The notes under the pieces are model-generated. The model was not told the origin of the DNA and made no database searches. It worked only from the letters and a program-made list of their open reading frames with translations. DNA of 64,000 nt from Pseudomonas putida. GTDB lineage: Bacteria > Pseudomonadota > Gammaproteobacteria > Pseudomonadales > Pseudomonadaceae. The stretch covers positions 1,194,501 through 1,258,500 of the forward strand of contig NZ_CP016634.1 of NCBI RefSeq assembly GCF_002741075.1. Direction: 5' to 3'. Every line of letters starts with the position of its first letter. Position 1 is the stretch's first letter. This document shows positions 57,211-64,000 of the stretch, one piece after another. A program made the translations under genes and the position numbers.

Positions 57211-60081
57211 ATGAGTACAGCACCGATTGCCCTGGGCACGGACAACAGCTTCATCGCCCGTCACATCGGCCCAAGCGAGGTCGACATCGAGGCCATGCTG
57301 GCGCTGACCGGCCATGGCTCGATCGAGGCCCTGATCGACAGCGTCATCCCCAACAGCATCAAGGGCACCAGTGTGCTCGCGCTGACCCGGGGGCAGGGCG
57401 AAAGCGAGGCCTTGGCTGCGATCAAGGCCATCGCCGCGAAAAACCAGCTGTTTCGCAACCACATCGGCCAGGGCTATTACCCGTGCCATACCCCGGCGCC
57501 CATCCTGCGCAACCTGCTGGAGAATCCGGCCTGGTACACCGCCTACACACCGTACCAGCCGGAAATCTCCCAAGGCCGCCTGGAAGCGCTGCTGAACTTC
57601 CAGACCCTGATCGTCGATCTGACCGGCATGGAGATCGCCAACGCCTCCCTGCTCGATGAGGCCACCGCCGCAGCCGAGGCCATGACCTTCTGCAAGCGTC
57701 TGGCCAAGAACAAGGCCCCGGCGTTCTTCGTCTCCAATGCCTGCCACCCACAGACCCTCGATGTGGTGCGCACCCGCGCCGAGCCATTGGGTATCGAAGT
57801 GGTGGTGGGTGATGAAGCACAACTGCAAGGGCAAAGCCTGGAGGCTTACTTCGGCCTGCTGCTGCAATACCCGGCCAGCACCGGCGCCATCGGCGATCAC
57901 CGGGCCCTGGTGGAGCGCGCCCATGACGCGGGCGCCTTGGTGGCGGTGGCGGCCGACCTGCTGGCGCTGACCCTGCTCACCCCGCCGGGTGAATTCGGTG
58001 CCGACGTGGTGTTCGGCAGTGCCCAACGCTTCGGCGTACCCCTGGGCTTCGGTGGGCCGCACGCGGCGTTCTTCGCCACCCGCGATGCCTTCAAGCGCGA
58101 CATGCCGGGCCGTCTGGTGGGGCTGTCCATCGACCGCTTCGGCAAGCCGGCCCTGCGCCTGGCCATGCAGACCCGCGAGCAACACATCCGCCGCGAGAAG
58201 GCCACCAGCAACATCTGTACGGCGCAGGTCCTGTTGGCCAACATCGCCAGCATGTATGCGGTCTACCACGGCCCGGAAGGCCTGACGCAGATCGCCCGGC
58301 GTGTGCACCGCCTGACCTCGATCCTGGTGCAGGGCTTGCGCCAGCTGGGGCATTCGGTGGAGCAGTCGCACTTCTTCGACACCGTCAGCGTGGTGACCGC
58401 GCGCCCCGTGGGTGAGGTCTTGGCCGCTGCCAATGCCCAGCGCCTGAACCTGCGTCCGATCGATTCGGTGCGTGTGGGGCTGTCGCTGGATGAAACCTGC
58501 GAGCAGCAGAGCGTCGAGGCCCTGTGGCAGGTGTTCGCGGCGCCGGGCCAGGCCCTGCCGGACTTCGCCGCGCTGGCGGCCTGCGGCATGGATTGCCTGC
58601 CGGCACCGTTGCTGCGCGAGAGTGCATTCCTGCAGCACGAGGTGTTCAACCGCTACCACTGCGAAACCGAGCTGATGCGTTACCTGCGTCGCCTGGCCGA
58701 CAAGGACCTGGCCCTGGACCGCAGCATGATCGCGCTGGGCTCGTGCACCATGAAGCTCAACGCCGCCAGCGAGATGATGCCGATCACCTGGCCGGAGTTC
58801 GGCGCCCTGCATCCGTTCGCCCCGGCTGAGCAGGCCCAGGGCTACCGGCAACTGACCGACGAGCTGGAGGCCATGCTCTGCGCGGCGACCGGTTATGACG
58901 CCATGTCGTTGCAGCCCAACGCTGGCTCCCAGGGCGAGTACGCAGGCTTGTTGGCGATCCGCGCCTACCATGCCAGCCGTGGCGAATCCGGCCGCGACGT
59001 GTGCCTGATCCCATCGTCGGCCCATGGCACCAACCCGGCCACGGCGCAGATGGCTGGCATGCGCGTGGTGGTGGTCAACTGTGACGCGCGTGGCAACGTC
59101 GATGTGGCCGACCTGCAGAGCAAGGCTGAGCAGCACAAGGACCGCCTGGCTGCGTTGATGATCACCTACCCCTCGACCCATGGCGTGTTCGAGGACGGCA
59201 TCACCCGCATCTGCGACATCATCCATGAGCACGGTGGCCAGGTGTACCTGGACGGCGCCAACATGAACGCCATGGTCGGGCTGTGCGCGCCCGGCAAGTT
59301 CGGCGGCGACGTCTCGCACCTGAACCTGCACAAGACCTTCTGCATTCCCCACGGTGGTGGCGGCCCAGGTGTCGGCCCGATCGGCGTCAAGGCGCACCTG
59401 GCGCCGTTCCTGCCGGGACATGGGCACATGGCGCGCAAGGACGGCGCAGTCAGCGCCGCGCCTTATGGCAGCGCCAGCATCTTGCCAATCACCTGGATGT
59501 ACATCCGCATGATGGGCGGGGAAGGGCTCAAGCGCGCCTCGCAGGTGGCGATCCTCAGCGCCAACTACATCGCCCGGCGCCTGGAGGAGCACTACCCGGT
59601 GCTCTACACCGGCGAGAACGGCCTGGTGGCGCACGAGTGCATCCTCGACCTGCGCCCGCTCAAGGACAGCAGCGGTATCAGCGTCGAGGACGTGGCCAAG
59701 CGCCTGATCGACTTCGGCTTCCATGCCCCGACCATGTCCTTCCCGGTGGCCGGGACCTTGATGGTCGAGCCGACCGAGAGCGAGTCCAAGGATGAACTGG
59801 ACCGCTTCTGCGAGGCGATGATCCGCATTCGCGAAGAGATCCGCGCGGTCGAGAACGGCACCCTGGACAAGCACGACAACCCGCTCAAGAACGCCCCGCA
59901 CACGGCGGCGGAGCTGGTCGGCGAGTGGGCCCACGGCTATAGCCGGGAGTTGGCGGTGTACCCGCAGGATTCGCTGCGCGACAACAAATACTGGCCGCCG
60001 GTGGGACGCGTGGACAACGTCTATGGCGACCGCAACCTGGCCTGCGCCTGTCCACCGATGTCGATCTACCAGGACGCCTGA
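57211..60081 (+). CDS. gcvP: Glycine dehydrogenase (decarboxylating), P protein
   Basis: A 956-residue PLP enzyme, normal full length, decarboxylating glycine and loading its methylamine on H-protein lipoate. [17 protein letters not shown] is the family start; the PLP lysine is in [18 protein letters not shown]. It is fused as two homologous halves, as in Proteobacteria. The frame opposite it is also open over 950 codons because of high GC, but that strand has no coding character. Confidence 0.96.
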   Translation: MSTAPIALGTDNSFIARHIGPSEVDIEAMLALTGHGSIEALIDSVIPNSIKGTSVLALTRGQGESEALAAIKAIAAKNQLFRNHIGQGYYPCHTPAPILRNLLENPAWYTAYTPYQPEISQGRLEALLNFQTLIVDLTGMEIANASLLDEATAAAEAMTFCKRLAKNKAPAFFVSNACHPQTLDVVRTRAEPLGIEVVVGDEAQLQGQSLEAYFGLLLQYPASTGAIGDHRALVERAHDAGALVAVAADLLALTLLTPPGEFGADVVFGSAQRFGVPLGFGGPHAAFFATRDAFKRDMPGRLVGLSIDRFGKPALRLAMQTREQHIRREKATSNICTAQVLLANIASMYAVYHGPEGLTQIARRVHRLTSILVQGLRQLGHSVEQSHFFDTVSVVTARPVGEVLAAANAQRLNLRPIDSVRVGLSLDETCEQQSVEALWQVFAAPGQALPDFAALAACGMDCLPAPLLRESAFLQHEVFNRYHCETELMRYLRRLADKDLALDRSMIALGSCTMKLNAASEMMPITWPEFGALHPFAPAEQAQGYRQLTDELEAMLCAATGYDAMSLQPNAGSQGEYAGLLAIRAYHASRGESGRDVCLIPSSAHGTNPATAQMAGMRVVVVNCDARGNVDVADLQSKAEQHKDRLAALMITYPSTHGVFEDGITRICDIIHEHGGQVYLDGANMNAMVGLCAPGKFGGDVSHLNLHKTFCIPHGGGGPGVGPIGVKAHLAPFLPGHGHMARKDGAVSAAPYGSASILPITWMYIRMMGGEGLKRASQVAILSANYIARRLEEHYPVLYTGENGLVAHECILDLRPLKDSSGISVEDVAKRLIDFGFHAPTMSFPVAGTLMVEPTESESKDELDRFCEAMIRIREEIRAVENGTLDKHDNPLKNAPHTAAELVGEWAHGYSRELAVYPQDSLRDNKYWPPVGRVDNVYGDRNLACACPPMSIYQDA

Positions 60082-60142
60082 TCGTCAGGGCTGCGCGCGC
60101 CCGGTGTGAGCGGATGCACCTGCGAATGCGAGGTTGGCCTGT

Positions 60143-60177
60143 CGGCCGCCTTCGCGGGTAAACCCGCTCCCACAGGG
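60143..60177. repeat. REP element inside the gcv operon
   Basis: CGGCCGCCTTCGCGGGTAAA followed by CCCGCTCCCACAGG is a full putida-type REP. It is in the 173-base gap between gcvP and glyA and can fold, so it may alter relative expression. Confidence 0.85.
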
Positions 60178-60254
60178 CCTGCGCCGCCAGAAAGTACACG
60201 AGCCTTTGCCTTTGCAGGATGTGTCTTCAACCATAACAACAAGGAAACACACAC

Positions 60255-61508
<1,254 letters not shown>

Positions 61509-61586
61509 GCCACCGTACTCGCCGCCGTGTGCCTGGAGGCGCGCGGCGGCTTGATCGACAACTTCATCGAATGCCAGGAGTCATCC

Positions 61587-62708
61587 GTGTCCAACGAACT
61601 ACTACAAAAAACGCCGCTGCATGCCCTGCATCTGCAACTGGGCGCCCGCATGGTGCCGTTCGCCGGCTACGACATGCCGGTGCAGTACCCGCTGGGGGTG
61701 CTCAAGGAGCACCTGCACACCCGTGCACAGGCCGGCCTGTTCGACGTCTCGCACATGGGGCAGATCCGTCTGCATGGTGCCAACGCCGCCAAGGCCCTGG
61801 ATACCTTGGTGCCGGTCGATATTGTCGACCTTCCGGTGGGCATGCAGCGCTATGCGCTGTTCACCGACGCCCAAGGCGGCATCCTCGATGACCTGATGGT
61901 GGCCAACGCCGGGGACTACCTGTTCCTGGTGGTCAACGCCGCGTGCAAGGCGCAGGATTTGCAGCACCTCAAGCAGCATCTGGAAGGGCTGTGCGAGGTC
62001 GAGTCGTTGTTCGACAGCCGCGCCTTGCTCGCCCTGCAGGGCCCGGCGGCCGCCACGGTGCTGGCGCGCCTGGCCCCTGAAGTCAAAACCATGACTTTCA
62101 TGCAGTTCGCTCGCGTGCGGCTGTTAGGTGTCGACTGTTATGTCAGCCGCTCGGGCTACACCGGTGAGGACGGCTACGAGATCTCCGTGCCGACCCAGGA
62201 CGCCCTGATGCTGGCCCGTTCGTTGCTCGCCGAGCCCGAAGTCGAGGCCATCGGCCTGGGCGCGCGTGACTCGCTGCGTCTGGAGGCCGGGCTGTGCCTG
62301 TATGGCCACGACATGGCCCAGCACACCACGCCGGTCGAGGCGAGTCTGAGCTGGGCGATTTCCAAGGCCCGCCGTGCCGACGGCGCGCGCCCGGGTGGCT
62401 TCCCCGGTGCTGAACGGATCCTCGCCCAGTTGCGCGATGGCGTGCCGAGCAAGCGGGTCGGGCTGCTGACCCAGGAGCGGGTGCCGGTGCGCGAAGGTGC
62501 GCCATTGCTCGATGCCCAAGGTCAGGTGATCGGCCAGGTCACCAGCGGTGGTTTCGGCCCGAGCCTGGGCGGCCCATTGGCGATGGGCTACGTGCAGACC
62601 GCATTCGCGGCCCTGGGCACCGAGGTCTTCGCCCAGGTGCGGGGCAAGCGGGTGCCGATGAGCGTGACCCGCACGCCGTTCGTGGCGCACCGTTACTACC
62701 GAGGCTGA
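61587..62708 (+). CDS. gcvT: Glycine cleavage system T protein (aminomethyltransferase)
   Basis: A 373-residue enzyme releasing ammonia and passing the one-carbon unit to tetrahydrofolate. MVPFAGYDMPVQYP, FDVSHMGQI and GYTGEDGYEI are family motifs, and the tail KRVPMSVTRTPFV is normal. GTG 61587 has AGGAG six bases upstream. In P. aeruginosa sdaA lies between glyA and gcvT; here that position has only 78 bases. Confidence 0.95.
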   Translation: MSNELLQKTPLHALHLQLGARMVPFAGYDMPVQYPLGVLKEHLHTRAQAGLFDVSHMGQIRLHGANAAKALDTLVPVDIVDLPVGMQRYALFTDAQGGILDDLMVANAGDYLFLVVNAACKAQDLQHLKQHLEGLCEVESLFDSRALLALQGPAAATVLARLAPEVKTMTFMQFARVRLLGVDCYVSRSGYTGEDGYEISVPTQDALMLARSLLAEPEVEAIGLGARDSLRLEAGLCLYGHDMAQHTTPVEASLSWAISKARRADGARPGGFPGAERILAQLRDGVPSKRVGLLTQERVPVREGAPLLDAQGQVIGQVTSGGFGPSLGGPLAMGYVQTAFAALGTEVFAQVRGKRVPMSVTRTPFVAHRYYRG

Positions 62709-62726
62709 AGGCCTTCTTGCCGGAGC

Positions 62727-63716
62727 ATGAACATGAACGAAATCCTGCCTGTCGCCCCACGGCCAGCCCCCCTGGAGCCCGGAATCAAGTTGCGCGGCGC
62801 CGAGAAGGTGGCGCGGATCCCGGTGAAGATCCTGCCCACCGAGGAGGTGCCGCGCAAACCGGAGTGGATCCGCGTGCAGATCCCGACCACGCCGGAGGTG
62901 GCGCGCATCAAAGCCTTGCTGCGCAAACACAAGCTGCACAGCGTGTGTGAGGAGGCCTCCTGCCCGAACCTTGGAGAGTGTTTCTCAGGCGGCACGGCGA
63001 CGTTCATGATCATGGGCGACATCTGCACGCGCCGTTGCCCGTTCTGCGACGTCGGCCATGGCCGGCCCAAACCGCTGGATGTCGATGAGCCCCGGAACCT
63101 GGCGATCGCCATCGCCGAGTTGCGCTTGAAATACGTGGTCATCACCTCGGTCGACCGGGACGATCTGCGCGACGGCGGGGCGCAGCACTTCGTCGATTGC
63201 CTGCGCGAGATCCGCCAGCGTTCGCCGGGTATCCAACTGGAAACCCTGGTACCGGATTATCGTGGACGCATGGACGTGGCGCTGGCGATCACCGAGCAGG
63301 AGCCGCCGGATGTGTTCAACCACAACCTGGAAACCGTGCCGCGCCTGTACAAGGCGGCACGGCCGGGTTCGGACTTCGAGTGGTCGCTGGATCTCTTGGA
63401 AGGTTTCAAACAGCGTATCCCCGGCGTGCCGACCAAGTCAGGGCTGATGCTGGGGCTGGGCGAGACCGACGAAGAGGTGCTTGAAGTGATGCAGCGCATG
63501 CGCGAGCATCAGGTCGACATGCTGACCCTGGGGCAGTATCTGCAGCCCTCGCGCAGCCATTTGCCGGTGCAGCGCTTCGTGCACCCGGACACCTTTGCCT
63601 GGTTCGCCGAGCAGGCGTTGGCCATGGGCTTCAGCAACGTGGCCTCGGGGCCATTGGTGCGCTCTTCGTACCATGCCGATCAGCAGGTGGCGGCGGTGGC
63701 GGCGAGCGTCGGGTAG
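62727..63716 (+). CDS. lipA: Lipoyl synthase (operon-borne paralogue)
   Basis: A 329-residue radical-SAM enzyme inserting sulfur into octanoyl groups. The radical-SAM cluster is in [14 protein letters not shown]; the auxiliary cluster is [12 protein letters not shown]; the C-terminal RSSYHADQ serine ligand is present. It is 18 bases behind gcvT and so under the same control, probably to meet the lipoate demand of newly made GcvH. A housekeeping lipA next to lipB is expected elsewhere (knowledge of the genus). Confidence 0.94.
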   Translation: MNMNEILPVAPRPAPLEPGIKLRGAEKVARIPVKILPTEEVPRKPEWIRVQIPTTPEVARIKALLRKHKLHSVCEEASCPNLGECFSGGTATFMIMGDICTRRCPFCDVGHGRPKPLDVDEPRNLAIAIAELRLKYVVITSVDRDDLRDGGAQHFVDCLREIRQRSPGIQLETLVPDYRGRMDVALAITEQEPPDVFNHNLETVPRLYKAARPGSDFEWSLDLLEGFKQRIPGVPTKSGLMLGLGETDEEVLEVMQRMREHQVDMLTLGQYLQPSRSHLPVQRFVHPDTFAWFAEQALAMGFSNVASGPLVRSSYHADQQVAAVAASVG

Positions 63717-63770
63717 CAAGACTGGATGCGCAGGCGGTCGAAAGCGTCCGCCCGCGTGTCCAGCGACGCC

Positions 63771-64000
63771 CTATGTCGAGGCCAGCCCTTGCGCTGGGCT
63801 GACGTCCGGGGCGGCCAGCGCCTTGGTGTCGATGCGACGGAACAGGAACTTGCTTTTGTTCTGGTCGAACACATAGATCGCTGCCAGCGGAATGGCCGTG
63901 ATCAGCACCCCGGTGAGCACATCGGCGACCGCATGATTGAAGAGGTTGAGCAGCGGTACAGGCATGAGTGCCTTGGACAAGGTATTGGCGACATACAGGC
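63771..64000 (-). CDS. Membrane protein, C-terminal part (partial)
   Basis: The frame enters from the right edge and ends at 63771. It contains one hydrophobic segment (VADVLTGVLITAIPLAAIYVF) followed by a basic tail NKSKFLFRRIDTKALAA. An internal start at 63980 (TTG) is possible, but the frame is open to the window end, so this is probably the C-terminal end of a longer membrane protein. The family is not recognisable from this piece. Confidence 0.5.
   Translation of the reverse strand, partial: LYVANTLSKALMPVPLLNLFNHAVADVLTGVLITAIPLAAIYVFDQNKSKFLFRRIDTKALAAPDVSPAQGLAST

Noticed and set aside
57079..59934. Open frame of about 950 codons on the minus strand opposite gcvP
   Set aside because: High GC removes stops from antisense frames; the text is Gly/Gln/His/Arg-rich without domains, and gcvP on the other strand is unmistakable.

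Overview
This 64 kb window is GC-rich chromosomal DNA from a pseudomonad, most likely the Pseudomonas putida group. The reasons are adjacent LapG/LapD biofilm genes, an OprD-family porin, a formaldehyde/glutathione pair, a GcsR-type glycine regulon, and putida-type REP repeats whose core is a short GCGGGT/ACCCGC stem next to GCTCCCACAGG. No rRNA, tRNA, CRISPR array, complete insertion sequence or prophage was seen.

Layout. 1-1.8 kb: the AT-richer tip of an Rhs toxin gene with an HNH/endonuclease VII-like end, a probable immunity gene, and a decayed second rhs fragment. 1.8-8.8 kb: an NCS1 nucleobase permease, an MFS exporter, a GntR regulator and a trans-3-hydroxy-L-proline pathway (dehydratase plus pyrroline-2-carboxylate reductase) with an atypical SDR. 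9-12.4 kb: an amino-acid-type chemoreceptor and a deletion scar that beheads two divergent genes. 12.4-15.9 kb: 8-oxoguanine deaminase, an EthD/SDR pair and a small conserved protein. 15.9-24.3 kb: LapD, LapG, a LuxR regulator, TPR, MaoC, DUF2628 and DUF6508 proteins, and malate dehydrogenase. 24.5-33.2 kb: OprD porin, UvrA paralogue, gfa-frmA with a divergent LysR, then GNAT, VOC and DUF2986 genes. 33.2-41.1 kb: a chemoreceptor pseudogene, an amino acid/polyamine permease, several small secreted proteins, a DUF815 ATPase and a diguanylate cyclase split by one stop codon. 41.3-47.9 kb: a CPA2 antiporter, an AI-2E family protein and a tripartite efflux pump. 48-53.2 kb: a LysR regulator, a three-domain RidA protein, an M20 hydrolase and a BCCT transporter. 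53.2-63.7 kb: cycA, gcsR, then gcvH-gcvP-glyA-gcvT-lipA.

The best supported regulatory story is at the right end. Upstream of both cycA and gcvH there are clusters of 18-bp elements with a 7-N4-7 layout, resembling the reported GcsR box TGTAACG-N4-CGTTCCG. Each cluster is followed by a consensus sigma-54 promoter (TGGCAC/T-N5-TTGCT), and the gene between the two is the TyrR-like sigma-54 activator itself. This predicts one glycine-responsive circuit in which GcsR drives glycine uptake (CycA), its own synthesis, the glycine cleavage system, SHMT and an operon-borne lipoyl synthase.

Other points worth attention are the triple RidA fusion next to a hydrolase and BCCT transporter, paired ATTCC-N7-GGAAT operators between frmA and its LysR neighbour, and several genes caught decaying. 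All functions are assigned by reading motifs by eye; no database search was run.
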